DNA of 64,000 nt from Deltaproteobacteria bacterium (GTDB lineage Bacteria; Myxococcota_A; UBA796; UBA2385), in NCBI GenBank assembly GCA_016792625.1, contig JAEUKK010000004.1, positions 1 through 64,000 of the forward strand, given 5' to 3'. The notes beneath the pieces are model-generated. The model saw only the letters and a list, made by a program, of their open reading frames with translations. It ran no database searches and was not told where the DNA came from. The translations under genes were made by a program, and so were the position numbers. Positions 1-9,094 of the stretch are shown here, in pieces (position 1 is the first letter of the stretch; every line of letters begins with the position of its first letter).

Positions 1-1
1 T

Positions 2-2029
2 CCTACTTCGAGAGTGGTGTTGAGCGGTGTGGCCTTCCGATCCGCAGAGCCGGCCGCCTCGTTGGCCAGCAGCGGCCGTTTTGGCGCTCCAGCCCGCGCC
101 CGCCCGCCCGAAGAGGCCCCCGCACCGCCGGCCGCCCTGCCCGCGGCGCCGCCCCAGAGCGCCGCCCAGCGCATCCTTGACGAGATCGTGCGCAGCTCGG
201 GCGGCCAGCCCCCGGGCGGTCCGCCCCGGGGCCTGCGCCGCGCGCCCCCGCGCGAGGCCGCCGACGCCTTCGACCCCGCGGCCTCGACCAGCCGGCCGGC
301 CCCCCGGGTCGACGAGGCGCCGCGGTGGGCCCCGCCCCTGCCCTCGCTGCAGACGGGGCCCGCGCCCGACGAGGGTGTCCCTGAGCACACTGTTTTCGAG
401 GCGCCGCCGGTCGCGCCCCGGGCGAGCCCGCCCGCGCCGCCGGCCCTGCCGATCGCCGCCGGCCCCGGGCCCGCCGCGCCTCCGCCGCCGGCTTTTGGGG
501 CACCGCCAGCCGCGGTCGCGCCGCCTCCGCCCGCCTTTGGGGGCGCACCGGCCGCTGCCGCGCCTCCTCCCCCGGCTTTTGGGGCGCCGCCGGCCGCGGT
601 CGCGCCGCCTCCCCCGGCTTTTGGGGCACCGCCGGCCGCTGCCGCACCCCCTCCTCCCACCTTTGGGGCCGCGCCGGCCGCGGCCGCGCCGCCTCCGCCG
701 GCTTTTGGGGCGCCTCCTACACCCGCCGCGCCGCCGCCCCCGCCTTTTGCGGCCCCGCCGGCCGCTTCGGCGCCGCCTCCCCCGGCTTTTGGGGCTGCGC
801 CGGCCGCTGCCGCGCCTCCTCCTCCGCCCATGGCTGCGCCACCCGCGCCCGTCGTGGCCGCCGCTGCTGCGCCTGCGCCCCCGAGCTTGCCGGGGGCCCG
901 CGCCGAGGCCGCCGCGCCGCCCCGCGCGCCCGGGCTGCCGATCGCCGCCGGGCCCGCGCCCGCCCCGCCGAGCCTGCCCCCGCCGCGTCCGGTCGTTGAA
1001 GACGACGATGACGACGATGAGGACAGCATCGAGGGGGATCCGCACAGCACCCGGCTGATGGCCCGGCCCAGCGCCGCCGAGCCGGCCGCCCGGATGCGCA
1101 TGGTCCCGCTGCCGCCGACCCGCTCGGCCGCCGCGCCGGCGGCTCCGGCCGCGACCGCACCAGCGGCTCCCGCGGCGACCGCGCCGGCGGCTCCGGTCCC
1201 TCCGGCTTCGGCGGCTCCGCCCGCCCCTGCGCCGGCGGCTCCGGTCGCCCCTCCTCCAGCGGCTCCGGCCTCCCCGGCTCCGGCGGCTCCGGCGGCTCCG
1301 GCCTCCGCTGCTCCGGCGGCTCCGGCCTCCCCGGCTCCGGCGGCTCCCGCCTCCCCTGCGGTTCCGGTCGTTTCCCCTGCGCCAACGCCGGCTCTGGCGG
1401 CGACCCTCGCCCCCGCAGCGGGCCCCGCCCTGGTCACCGAGGCCGCCCCGCCGGCCGGCGCACGCGCCCCCGCCAGCCCCCAAGGCGCTGCGCGCCTCGA
1501 CCGCGCCCCCGACCCGATGGCCGCCGCCGCGGCCGCGGGCGGCGCGGCCAGCTTCTCGGTGCGCCGCGGCCCCGGCGGGCGCCCCACCCGCCTGCGCCTG
1601 CCGCTGTCCGCGACCAGCGCCGAGGCCGTGACCTGGATGGTCGGCAACCTCGTGCCGGTCAAGCTCTCGCTGACCGGGGCCCTGGTCGGCTGGTACCGCC
1701 TGGCCAACAGCAAGGGGCGGGTCGGCCACAACGTGCTGATGAGCGCGCTCGACGTCAATGAAGAGCTGAGCCTCGAGCTGGTCGAGAACCAGACCCTCTT
1801 CTGCGACCTGCTGGTCGAGCACAACGGCGCCCGCAGCCTCAGCCCCTGCGGCAGCGCGGTGCCGGTCGGCAGCCTGACCGACCACCTCTGCGCCTGGATG
1901 GGCCTGCCCGCCGGGGCCTACACCCTGCTGGTCAACGACGTAGACGTCGGCCCCTACGCCATCCTCGCCGATCTGCCCGCGCCTGCCCGCGGCGAGGTGC
2001 ACCGCCTGCGCCTCGTCGGCCCCCGCTGA
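2..2029 (+). CDS. Pro-rich protein with tandem ubiquitin-like C-terminal domains (5' partial)
   Basis: The frame is open to the left window edge. A GTG at 14 is the first start inside the window, but the gene probably begins upstream, so I treat it as partial. From GTG14 there are 671 residues. Most is low-complexity Pro/Ala, with about ten copies of a PPPPAFGAPPAA-like unit (roughly residues 155-285), an Asp-rich acidic patch near 335 and Ala-Pro repeats around 380-480. Only the last ~158 residues look globular. They read as two beta-grasp (ubiquitin/YukD-like) units, about 524-592 and 594-671; the first ends YRLANSKGRVGHNVL then DVNEELSLELVEN, the pattern of a ubiquitin-like beta3-beta5 region. 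An Asp-rich patch followed by a similar Pro-rich style also occurs in the kinase at the right end of the window. A 19-bp gap separates it from the FHA-transglycosylase gene, so they are probably co-transcribed. The beta-grasp assignment is by eye and function is unknown. Confidence 0.7.
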   Translation, partial: PTSRVVLSGVAFRSAEPAASLASSGRFGAPARARPPEEAPAPPAALPAAPPQSAAQRILDEIVRSSGGQPPGGPPRGLRRAPPREAADAFDPAASTSRPAPRVDEAPRWAPPLPSLQTGPAPDEGVPEHTVFEAPPVAPRASPPAPPALPIAAGPGPAAPPPPAFGAPPAAVAPPPPAFGGAPAAAAPPPPAFGAPPAAVAPPPPAFGAPPAAAAPPPPTFGAAPAAAAPPPPAFGAPPTPAAPPPPPFAAPPAASAPPPPAFGAAPAAAAPPPPPMAAPPAPVVAAAAAPAPPSLPGARAEAAAPPRAPGLPIAAGPAPAPPSLPPPRPVVEDDDDDDEDSIEGDPHSTRLMARPSAAEPAARMRMVPLPPTRSAAAPAAPAATAPAAPAATAPAAPVPPASAAPPAPAPAAPVAPPPAAPASPAPAAPAAPASAAPAAPASPAPAAPASPAVPVVSPAPTPALAATLAPAAGPALVTEAAPPAGARAPASPQGAARLDRAPDPMAAAAAAGGAASFSVRRGPGGRPTRLRLPLSATSAEAVTWMVGNLVPVKLSLTGALVGWYRLANSKGRVGHNVLMSALDVNEELSLELVENQTLFCDLLVEHNGARSLSPCGSAVPVGSLTDHLCAWMGLPAGAYTLLVNDVDVGPYAILADLPAPARGEVHRLRLVGPR

Positions 2030-2048
2030 CCGCCCCCGGAGCCCCGAG

Positions 2049-3680
2049 ATGAGCCAGGAACGCTGGGACATCGTGCTGCGCTTCCTCAGCGGGCCGCTGG
2101 CGCTGCAGGGCGACCTCGTGCTGCGGGGGCCGGTGGTGCGCCTCGGCGCGAACCCCGGGCCCGGCGGCCTCTCGCTCGAAGGGTACCGCGGGGTCGATGA
2201 CCGGCAGGCGGTGATCACCGCCTACGATGGGGGCACGGTCAGCGTGGCCCCGGTGGGGAAGAACCAAGTCCGGGTCAACACACACGAGAACGTCGACTGG
2301 GACAGTGTTCAGCCGCTGAACAGCCCTGTCTTCCTCAGCAAGGGTGACGCGGTGCACGTCGGCCCGGCCAACCGCGGGGCGACCTTCCTTTTCGTCGACG
2401 CCCGGCCGCTGCGCTTCACCCAGAGCGCCGGGGTGTACAGCGACGCGGCGCAGGCCCAACCCTATGCAGGGGCGAGCAACGTGGTGGTCAAGTCGACCAC
2501 CAAGGGCATGCCGGCTTGGTTTGTGCCCAGCTTGATCGGCATGGGCTTGATCACCGTCGTCACGGTGTTCTCGCTGACCACCGACGTGTTTCGCACCAAT
2601 GTCAAGCGCCTCGGCCCGGCGGTCGACGGCGAAGAGCAGTACGCCCGCGTCGAGCTGAGCGAAGAGGTCATTCAGCAGGTCGAGACCGAGTTCAAGGGCT
2701 TTGACCAAGCCTTTGAGTACTTTGTCATGATCCCCAACGCAAAGGCGGCGAGCTGGCCCGAGCTGCGCACCGACCGCAAGCTGTGGGACGACAAGTACGT
2801 GCTGTACACCAAGGCCTCGGTCGGGGCCCACGCCCGGGCGAACAACTTTTGGCGCCGCCTCGACGCGATCGAAGAGCGCTACCACGAGGTGGTGGTCCAG
2901 GCGCGAAAGGCTGGTCTACCCGATATTTTGGCGGGCATCCCTTACCAAGAGAGCAGCTACCGCGCCGAGGCCAACAGCCCGGTCTGCGCCAAGGGCTGGT
3001 GGCAGCTCATGCCCGAGGTGGCCCACCGGGTCAAGGTCGAGGTGCGCAACTGCAAGCTCAGCGGCTCGGACCGCCCCTGGTCGCCGACCCGGATCTCGCC
3101 GGTCATCGGGGTGCTCAAGAACGCCGAGTACGTGGGCCGAGAGAACGGCTACCGCTGCAAGCTGGGCAGCTGCGAGGTCGACATGCGCGCCGACTTCGAC
3201 GAGAGCACCCGCGGGGCGATGGAGCTGCTCAAAGAGCCCTGGGTCGACGAAGAGCTGCGGGCCTCGGGCGCGCTGGTGCAGATCACCATCCTCAGCCACA
3301 ACGCGGGCTACGACAACAGCCGCTATGAGGAGAAGAAGGTCAACAACGTCAACATCCTGCCGTCCTACCGCCGGCACCTCAAAGAAGACGGCCTGCAGCG
3401 TGACCCGGCCTTTTACGGCAAAAACATCACCTGCGTCGGCGAAGAGCACAAGGACATCCTGGGCAAAGCCAACGACAAGTGCGACGGCCACATCGCCAAC
3501 CAGAGCCAACACTACGCGTACAGCATCACAGCCCAACACATCTTGGCGGCCTGCTACTACGCGCAGAACTACCCAGACAAGCCGATCTGGAAGGAGTACA
3601 AGCAGCAGTTCTACAGCGACGACGGCTACTGCACGACGCTGAACGTACCCGACTTCACCGCCACTGCGCCGAAGCGCTGA
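2049..3680 (+). CDS. FHA-domain / transmembrane / lytic transglycosylase fusion protein
   Basis: 543 residues; start ATG with a GGAG ribosome site just upstream. Residues ~1-125 look like a forkhead-associated (phosphothreonine-binding) domain, with RLGANPGPGG for the usual G-R/S region and NQVRVNTHENV for the turn that contacts phosphothreonine. One membrane helix follows at about 157-181. The outer part carries an SLT-type lytic transglycosylase core: GIPYQESSYR, with Glu301 as the expected catalytic acid, then AKGWWQLMPEVA, a variant of the usual ASPTGAxGLMQ-type motif, and a later HNAGYDNSR (family: A-Y-N-A-G). It should therefore sense phosphorylation in the cytoplasm and cut peptidoglycan in the periplasm. 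Position inside a kinase-bearing cluster fits such control. Many cysteines in the outer part suggest disulfides. Domain calls are confident; the signalling link is inference. Confidence 0.88.
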   Translation: MSQERWDIVLRFLSGPLALQGDLVLRGPVVRLGANPGPGGLSLEGYRGVDDRQAVITAYDGGTVSVAPVGKNQVRVNTHENVDWDSVQPLNSPVFLSKGDAVHVGPANRGATFLFVDARPLRFTQSAGVYSDAAQAQPYAGASNVVVKSTTKGMPAWFVPSLIGMGLITVVTVFSLTTDVFRTNVKRLGPAVDGEEQYARVELSEEVIQQVETEFKGFDQAFEYFVMIPNAKAASWPELRTDRKLWDDKYVLYTKASVGAHARANNFWRRLDAIEERYHEVVVQARKAGLPDILAGIPYQESSYRAEANSPVCAKGWWQLMPEVAHRVKVEVRNCKLSGSDRPWSPTRISPVIGVLKNAEYVGRENGYRCKLGSCEVDMRADFDESTRGAMELLKEPWVDEELRASGALVQITILSHNAGYDNSRYEEKKVNNVNILPSYRRHLKEDGLQRDPAFYGKNITCVGEEHKDILGKANDKCDGHIANQSQHYAYSITAQHILAACYYAQNYPDKPIWKEYKQQFYSDDGYCTTLNVPDFTATAPKR

Positions 3681-3693
3681 GCTGGAGGCCCCT

Positions 3694-4428
3694 TTGCGCT
3701 ATCGCCCCATGCTCGCGGTCGTCGCCACCATCTCGGCCGCCGTGCTCACCGGCAACCTCGTCAAGACCGAGCTGAGCGCCGACGCCGACGGCCAGAACCG
3801 CATCGCGCCCAGCGAGCAGCAGCACCGCGACACGTCCAAGATCGCCGACCCGCTGCTCGACATGGTGTTCAGCGAGGGCAACCGCGAAAAGAACTTCGTG
3901 GCTATGGGCTTCGACAAAGACATGACCAGCGAGGCGGTCAAGGTGAGCAAGGCGCTGCACGCCAGCCACGCGGCGCGTTTTCGCGAGCTCATCGACACGG
4001 CCGAGAAGCGCAGCGACCTGCAAGAGGACCTCTGCAGCACCACCAACGACAAGCGCCCACGCTACGCGGCGATGGGCTGGCTGATCGAGCGGAAGGTGCG
4101 CGAGCTGATGGTGGTGCGCGCCGATAAGCTCGACAACCTCAAAGAGCAGGACTGGGCCCGCGCGAGCACCGTGCACTCCATCTACGACCGGCGCGAGCGC
4201 AGCAAGTCGCGCCAAGAGAACGCGCCGATCATGATCGTCGCCGCCGTGCTGGCGGGGCAAGAAGAGAAGGCGCGCGAGGGCTGGCCGCCCTGGGGCGCCG
4301 GCGACCGCTGGAGCTGGGAGCAGGTCCAAAAAGACCACCCGGGCATCCGCCAAAAAATCATCGACTACTATGCGCTCTTCCATGTGATCAAAGAGATCGC
4401 CGAGGAAGAGGGAGGACTCTGCGAATGA
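3694..4428 (+). CDS. membrane-anchored or secreted protein of unknown function
   Basis: 244 residues from a TTG start that has a CTGGAGG ribosome site 6 bases upstream; the next ATG (3709) would cut into the N-terminal hydrophobic stretch. Residues ~5-20 form a short hydrophobic signal or anchor; no lipobox. The rest is charged and helical (many K, E, R, D), with motifs such as RKVRELMVVRADKLDNL. It lies 13 bp after the FHA-transglycosylase gene and overlaps the next gene by 4 bp (ATGA), so it belongs to the same operon and may act with that enzyme in the periplasm. I do not recognise the family. Confidence 0.75.
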   Translation: MRYRPMLAVVATISAAVLTGNLVKTELSADADGQNRIAPSEQQHRDTSKIADPLLDMVFSEGNREKNFVAMGFDKDMTSEAVKVSKALHASHAARFRELIDTAEKRSDLQEDLCSTTNDKRPRYAAMGWLIERKVRELMVVRADKLDNLKEQDWARASTVHSIYDRRERSKSRQENAPIMIVAAVLAGQEEKAREGWPPWGAGDRWSWEQVQKDHPGIRQKIIDYYALFHVIKEIAEEEGGLCE

Positions 4429-4925
4429 CCGCTCCCCAACTCTCCCGCATGGCCCGCGCCGCCGCCGCGCTGGCCGCCCTCTGCTTCAGCTTGGCCGCCG
4501 CGCCAGCCCACGCCGGGCGCACCGTCGGCGTCGGCCTGGGCAGCAGCACGCTGAGCAGCGGCGTCTCGGTCAAGTGGCAGGCCAAGGGCGGCGGCGGCAT
4601 GCAGCTCGTCGCCGGCCCCTTCGGCAACGGCCTCTACTACAACGGCTACGGCAACAGCCTCGGGGTCAACCTCGACGGTCTGCGCGACATGGGCGAGATC
4701 GGCAACCTCGGCCCGATCGGCGTGGGCTGGAGCCTCGGCGGCGGCGGCGGCGTGGCCGTCGGCGGCACCCTCGCCGCGGCGGCGGCCGGCGTGGCGGGCC
4801 TGAACTTCGAGCTCGAGCCCGTGCCGCTCGAGTTCTCGCTCGAGTACCGGCCCACGCTGATCATCCTGCCCGGGGTCGGCTTCGACCTGGTCAACGCCTC
4901 GGGCCACCTGCGCTGGTGGTTCTAA
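4425..4925 (+). CDS. small outer-membrane beta-barrel-like protein
   Basis: 166 residues. A clear Sec signal peptide ends APAHA-G near residue 31. The mature part alternates glycine/aromatic and hydrophobic residues (for example PFGNGLYYNGYG and LEFSLEYRPTLIILPG) and ends LRWWF. A C-terminal Phe after alternating residues is the usual outer-membrane assembly signature. A Gly/Ala-rich hairpin at ~105-125 could be a turn or plug. The start overlaps the previous stop by 4 bp and has GGGAGG upstream. Exact function unknown; a lipid-exposed barrel or a periplasmic beta protein are the alternatives. Confidence 0.72.
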   Translation: MTAPQLSRMARAAAALAALCFSLAAAPAHAGRTVGVGLGSSTLSSGVSVKWQAKGGGGMQLVAGPFGNGLYYNGYGNSLGVNLDGLRDMGEIGNLGPIGVGWSLGGGGGVAVGGTLAAAAAGVAGLNFELEPVPLEFSLEYRPTLIILPGVGFDLVNASGHLRWWF

Positions 4926-4928
4926 ACG

Positions 4929-5432
4929 ATGGGGCCCCGCCTCCATGGCCTGTCTTGGGCCGTCACGCTCGGGCTGGCGCTCGGCTGCAGCGGTGAGCAG
5001 GTCACGCCCCTGTCGCCCGTGCCGGTGGCGCCCGCGCCGGTGGCCCCGCAGCCCGCCGCCGCGCCCACGCCCGCCGTGGCCCCGGTCGACGCGCTCGACG
5101 GCCGCTTCGTGGGCATGGAGTCCTGCGGCCAGAACGCGGGCGGAACCCCTGTTTTCGCCGGCTATACGCTCGAGCTCAAGGGCGGCGCCGGCCGCTTGGA
5201 CGCCGACGGCTACCAGACGATGATCCGCAAGACGGTGGCGGTCGAGGGCAGCGGGCCCAGCCGCGCGCTGAAGCTGGTCGGGCCCGGCGCCGACGACATG
5301 TTCCCCGCCTCACCCGCGCCCGGCGCGGTGCTCGGCACGCTCGAGCCCGACCCGAAGGGCTGGCGCCTGCGCCCGGCCAAAGACGGGCTGATGCTCATCT
5401 GCGCCGAGGCCCTGCTGCTCGAGCGGGAGTAG
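4929..5432 (+). CDS. putative lipoprotein
   Basis: 167 residues with a lipoprotein signal peptide: hydrophobic LSWAVTLGLAL followed by lipobox LALG-C20. After the cysteine is a Pro/Ala/Val spacer (about 28-55) and then a ~110-residue beta-rich domain with two cysteines (ESCGQN and LMLICAE) that could pair. It begins 3 bases after the previous stop and ends on a GC-rich hairpin, so it appears to be the last gene of the operon that starts at or before the left edge. No family recognised. Confidence 0.72.
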   Translation: MGPRLHGLSWAVTLGLALGCSGEQVTPLSPVPVAPAPVAPQPAAAPTPAVAPVDALDGRFVGMESCGQNAGGTPVFAGYTLELKGGAGRLDADGYQTMIRKTVAVEGSGPSRALKLVGPGADDMFPASPAPGAVLGTLEPDPKGWRLRPAKDGLMLICAEALLLERE

Positions 5433-5458
5433 GGCCGCGCCGCCGACCCACGCGGCCC
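5432..5458 (+). terminator. GC-rich hairpin at the end of the first operon
   Basis: GGGCCGCG pairs perfectly with CGCGGCCC across an 11-base loop, beginning at the last base of the lipoprotein stop codon. No T tract follows, so it could be an atypical terminator or an mRNA-stabilising hairpin. Confidence 0.35.
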
Positions 5459-5569
5459 GGCACCTGGTGTCAGGACCGCGCCGCCGCGCCCGTTGCGCAA
5501 AACAGCCTACTGTACGCTGTTCTACAAGCAGCCCTCCGCGCGACCCCGGCCCGGATGTCATCGCCGCGC

Positions 5570-5575
5570 TATACT
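5570..5575 (+). promoter_or_regulatory. candidate -10 element (TATACT) upstream of the kinase gene
   Basis: TATACT stands out in the otherwise extremely GC-rich 290-bp gap between the lipoprotein and the kinase. No good -35 hexamer lies 16-18 bases upstream. A transcript starting here would have a leader of about 140 bases. The rest of the gap (5459-5722) holds nothing I recognise. Confidence 0.3.
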
Positions 5576-5722
5576 GGCGCCCCGCGGAGCCGCCCCGTCG
5601 ACCGCGCCCTCCCGCAGCCCCGGCGTGGCGCCCGCCGCACCGGGGGGCGAGACCGGCGCCAGAGGGCGCGCCGCCGCCCGCCCCACGCGCGGATCCCCCT
5701 TTTGGGCCTACAGGTGCAGCAG

Positions 5723-7930
5723 ATGGAGCCTCGACGGCGATTCCGATTCCTGAAAGAGCTGTCCGAGGGCGCTTTCGGGAAGGTGTACCTGGCCGAGATG
5801 ATCACGGGCGACAACTTCAAGAGCGTCGTGGCCATCAAGCTCCTGCACGGCAAGTGGAGCGGCCACGAAGAGATCGTCCGGCGCTCGCGCGACGAGGCCC
5901 GGGTGCTCGGCCTGCTGCACCACCGCAACATCATCCGGGTCGAAGACCTCACCTCGATCAACGGCCAGTGCGCCATTGTCATGGAGTACCTCGATGGCGT
6001 CGACCTCAAGACGTTGACCAACACCTGCGTCGAGCGGGGCGACCGCATCCCCCGCCGCGTGGTCTTCGAGGTGGCGAGCCAGATCGCCGGCGCGCTCGAC
6101 GACGCCTACAACAAGCCGCCGCTGCAGGGCGGCGAGGCCCTGCGCCTCATCCACCGCGACATCAAGCCCAGCAACGTCATGTTGACCGTGGCCGGCGATG
6201 TCAAGGTGCTCGACTTCGGCACCGCCCAGGCCCGCTTCGACGACCGCGAGGCCCACACCCAGGCCCTGGCCTTCGGCTCGGCGGCCTACATGGCGCCTGA
6301 GCGCCTGCTCGGCGACCCCGATGCGCCCTCGGGCGACATCTTCTCGCTGGGCATCACCGTTTTTGAGATGCTCAGCGGCGAGAGCTTCGGCAAGATCCAC
6401 ATCCGCCCCGAGCGCTTCGACGCCAAGCTCGAAAAGAAGCTCGAAGAGCTCGATCTCAGCGATCTCGGCGCGGCCCAGCAGGCGGCGGTCCGCGACACCC
6501 TGCGCAGCGTGCTGGCCTACGAGAGCGACCGGCGGCCCGCGGCCGGCCTGCTCAACGACCAGCTCGAGGCCCTGGCCGAGCAGATCCAAGACGGCAGCAT
6601 CCGGCGCTTCTGCCGCGAGGTGGTCGCCCCGATCCGCGCCGCGATGGAGCCCCAGCAGGACGAGAACGACCCGCTGAACGGCAGCACCGTCTTTGAAGAC
6701 AGCACCGGCCTGCGCGGCGAAGAGCCCAACCCCACGTGGACCGACGACCCAGGCGCCATCTCGGCCGGCCGCCCCCGCGACCCGACCGCGTCCGACGCCC
6801 GCAGCGCGGGCCGCCCGGCCGGCGGCCATGGGGCGGTGGCAGACCCCGCAGACATCGAGGTGGTCCCGCTGGTCGCTGATCCGAGCGACATCGACGGCCC
6901 GACCCAGATGGCCCGCCCGACCAGCGAAGCCGCGCTCTCGGCCAGCCGCGCCTTCGGCCCAGGCGGCGGCCTGCAGCCCCCGAGCTTCACGCCCCAGGGC
7001 GCCGACCTCTTCTCGGCGCCGACCATCGTGCACAGCGGCCAGGACTTCGATCTCGAAGGTGAGACGCAGCGCGCGCCCCTGCGTGAGCCCGAGCTGCCCC
7101 GCGCGGCCGAGCCGCCCCCGCCGCCGCCCGTGCAGCAGACCGCGATCCCCAGCAGCCCGTCGACGATGAGCGAGAGCGGCAGCTTCCGGCAGAAGATCGT
7201 CGCGAGCACCGGGCCGGCCCTGCGGCCCCAAGACAGCCGCCCGCCGCCGATCCAGGCCGCACCCCCGCCCATCCAGGCCGCACCCCCGCCGATCCAGGTC
7301 GGGTCGGGCGCCGCGGGGGGCCCGCCGCCCTTCCAGCCGGCCCCGCCGCCGATCCAAGCCGCGCCCCCGCCGATCCAGGCCGCCCCGGCCAAGGCGCCCG
7401 CCCGCCCGGGCGCCGCGCCCGCCGCGCCGCCGTCCAGCAAGCCCGCGCCCGGCAAAAGTGGCAGCGGTATCGGCAAGATCATCGCGCTGTTCGCCATCCT
7501 CGGCCTGCTCGGCGCGGGCGGCGCCGCGGCCCTCTTCTTCTCGGGGGTGCTCGACGGCGGGGCCACCACCCCCGAAGCGCCGGTGACCGCGGGCGGCGGC
7601 GGCGAGAAGCCCGCCGCGGGCCCCGAGGGCGACCCCGGCGGCACCATCGAGGTCGGCCCGGCCAGCGAGAAGACCGGCTCGCTCACCCTGACCCTCAACC
7701 CGCCCGGCCAAGCCAGCGTCAAGCTGCGCAAAGCCGGCGGTTTTGAAAAGGTCTGGAACGGCGGGGGCAAGCTTGAGCTGGTGAACCTGCCCGAGGGCTC
7801 CTACATCGTGAACGTGACGCCGGTCGGCGGCACGGGCAAGCGCGACACCCTCGACGTGAAGCCCGGAACAAGCTGCGCCTTCACCTACCAGATGTCGAGC
7901 CAGAGCTGGACCAAGGGGGACTGCAAGTGA
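5723..7930 (+). CDS. Hanks-type serine/threonine protein kinase with Pro-rich linker, TM helix and C-terminal beta domain
   Basis: 735 residues from ATG5723 (MEPRRRFRFLKELSEG); the frame is open further upstream, but the kinase fold starts here. Kinase motifs are complete: glycine-rich LSEGAFGKVY, VAIK (Lys39), HRDIKPSNV (catalytic Asp146), DFG (Asp164) and YMAPERLLG. The domain ends near 275. A long disordered linker follows with repeated PPPIQAA units (about 510-560). Next comes one membrane helix (roughly 590-615) and an outside C-terminal ~80-residue beta domain, resembling PEGA-type domains (VKLRKAG...LVNLPEGSYIVNVTP). Likely phosphorylates cytoplasmic FHA or other partners; the FHA-transglycosylase upstream is an attractive candidate by position only. 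It overlaps the next gene by 4 bp. Confidence 0.92.
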   Translation: MEPRRRFRFLKELSEGAFGKVYLAEMITGDNFKSVVAIKLLHGKWSGHEEIVRRSRDEARVLGLLHHRNIIRVEDLTSINGQCAIVMEYLDGVDLKTLTNTCVERGDRIPRRVVFEVASQIAGALDDAYNKPPLQGGEALRLIHRDIKPSNVMLTVAGDVKVLDFGTAQARFDDREAHTQALAFGSAAYMAPERLLGDPDAPSGDIFSLGITVFEMLSGESFGKIHIRPERFDAKLEKKLEELDLSDLGAAQQAAVRDTLRSVLAYESDRRPAAGLLNDQLEALAEQIQDGSIRRFCREVVAPIRAAMEPQQDENDPLNGSTVFEDSTGLRGEEPNPTWTDDPGAISAGRPRDPTASDARSAGRPAGGHGAVADPADIEVVPLVADPSDIDGPTQMARPTSEAALSASRAFGPGGGLQPPSFTPQGADLFSAPTIVHSGQDFDLEGETQRAPLREPELPRAAEPPPPPPVQQTAIPSSPSTMSESGSFRQKIVASTGPALRPQDSRPPPIQAAPPPIQAAPPPIQVGSGAAGGPPPFQPAPPPIQAAPPPIQAAPAKAPARPGAAPAAPPSSKPAPGKSGSGIGKIIALFAILGLLGAGGAAALFFSGVLDGGATTPEAPVTAGGGGEKPAAGPEGDPGGTIEVGPASEKTGSLTLTLNPPGQASVKLRKAGGFEKVWNGGGKLELVNLPEGSYIVNVTPVGGTGKRDTLDVKPGTSCAFTYQMSSQSWTKGDCK

Positions 7931-9042
7931 GGCCCGCCGCCGCGGCGCTCGGGCTCGCGCTGCTGCTGGCGGGCGCCCCGGCGGCGGCCCAGGCGCCGGC
8001 TGGCGCTGCGACGGCGCTCACCGCCGAGCTCGCCGCGGCCAAGACCGCCGTGAAGGCCAAGGACTGGGCCGCCGCCGAAGCCGCGCTCCAGCGCGCCGAG
8101 AAGGCGGCGATGGCGGCCAGCGCGCCGGTCAGCCCCGCCGAGCTGGGCAGCATCTGGATGATCCGCGGCGTGATCTTCCGCGCCCAGGCCGACCCCAAGG
8201 GCCGCTACAACGACCAGTGGCGCCAAGCCCTGGTCGTCGACAACAGCCTGCCCTGGGACGAGTCCCTCATCGCCGACGGCGACGCGTTCAGCCTTTTTGA
8301 GGCCCTGCGGGTCGAGGTGCGCGGGCGCGCCAAGGCCCCGGTCGGCCTGCCCGAGGCGGTCGGCGCGGCCAAGGCCTTCGTCGACGGCCAGCGGGTCAAG
8401 GCCGGCGACAGCGCGCTGTCGGGCGTGCACCTCGCCCAGGTCACCTGCCCCGACGCCTGCACCTACGGCGCGTGGACCACCCTACAACCACCCCCGTCCT
8501 GGCTACAGCTCTGCCCGGGCGGGGTCGACACCGCCGCGGCCCCCGCCGAAGACGACGACGAATTTGAGGGCATGGGGCCGGTCTTTGGTGTGCAAGGCGG
8601 CGGCGGCGCGGCCAAGGCCTGCCCGGCGCCGGCGGTCGCGGCCACCACCGCGCCCCCCTTGGGCAAAGCGGCCCGCGGCGGCACGGCCAAAGCTGACCCG
8701 CCCGACCGCAGCGGCACGGGTGGTGGGGGTGGCGGCAAGGGCCCGGTGATCTTGATGGCCAGCGGCGGCGCCCTCGTGCTCGGCGCGGTGGGCCTGAACT
8801 TCGGCCTCGCCGCCCCGGCCTGGCAGGCGATCGAAGACGCCCGCGCGACGCCGGCCGACCTGACCCGCGCCGAGGCCGATCAGCTCAGCCGCAGCTTCAA
8901 CGTCGCCCGCGGCCTGACCCTGGGGGTCGGCGTGGCGGGCCTGGGCTTGGGCGCCACCGGCCTCAGCCTGCAGCTCAGCGAGCGCACCAGCCTGTCGCCG
9001 ACCCTCAGCCCCGGCGGGGCGGGCCTGCGCGGCCGCTTCTGA
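7927..9042 (+). CDS. exported protein with late transmembrane segment, kinase partner
   Basis: 371 residues; GTG start in a GTGA overlap with the kinase stop. The signal peptide ends PAAAQA near residue 22. A helical, TPR-like stretch (about 28-75, Ala-rich with KAKDWAAAEAALQRAEKAA) is followed by a region with paired cysteines (VTCPDACTYG and LQLCPGG), then an acidic/Gly-rich linker (DDDEFEG, GGGGGGK) and one hydrophobic segment near 277-300. Tight coupling to the kinase suggests that they work together at the inner membrane, but the family is unknown. Confidence 0.75.
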   Translation: MRPAAAALGLALLLAGAPAAAQAPAGAATALTAELAAAKTAVKAKDWAAAEAALQRAEKAAMAASAPVSPAELGSIWMIRGVIFRAQADPKGRYNDQWRQALVVDNSLPWDESLIADGDAFSLFEALRVEVRGRAKAPVGLPEAVGAAKAFVDGQRVKAGDSALSGVHLAQVTCPDACTYGAWTTLQPPPSWLQLCPGGVDTAAAPAEDDDEFEGMGPVFGVQGGGGAAKACPAPAVAATTAPPLGKAARGGTAKADPPDRSGTGGGGGGKGPVILMASGGALVLGAVGLNFGLAAPAWQAIEDARATPADLTRAEADQLSRSFNVARGLTLGVGVAGLGLGATGLSLQLSERTSLSPTLSPGGAGLRGRF

Positions 9043-9094
9043 GCGCCCACCTGCGCAGCACCTCGACCGTCGACCGTTCGCTGAACGGGAGGGG

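Noticed and set aside
480..830. Regular repeat in the first gene considered as a CRISPR array or tandem satellite
   Set aside because: The period is coding (PPPPAFGAPPAA units), the copies vary at third positions, and there are no unique spacers or cas genes.
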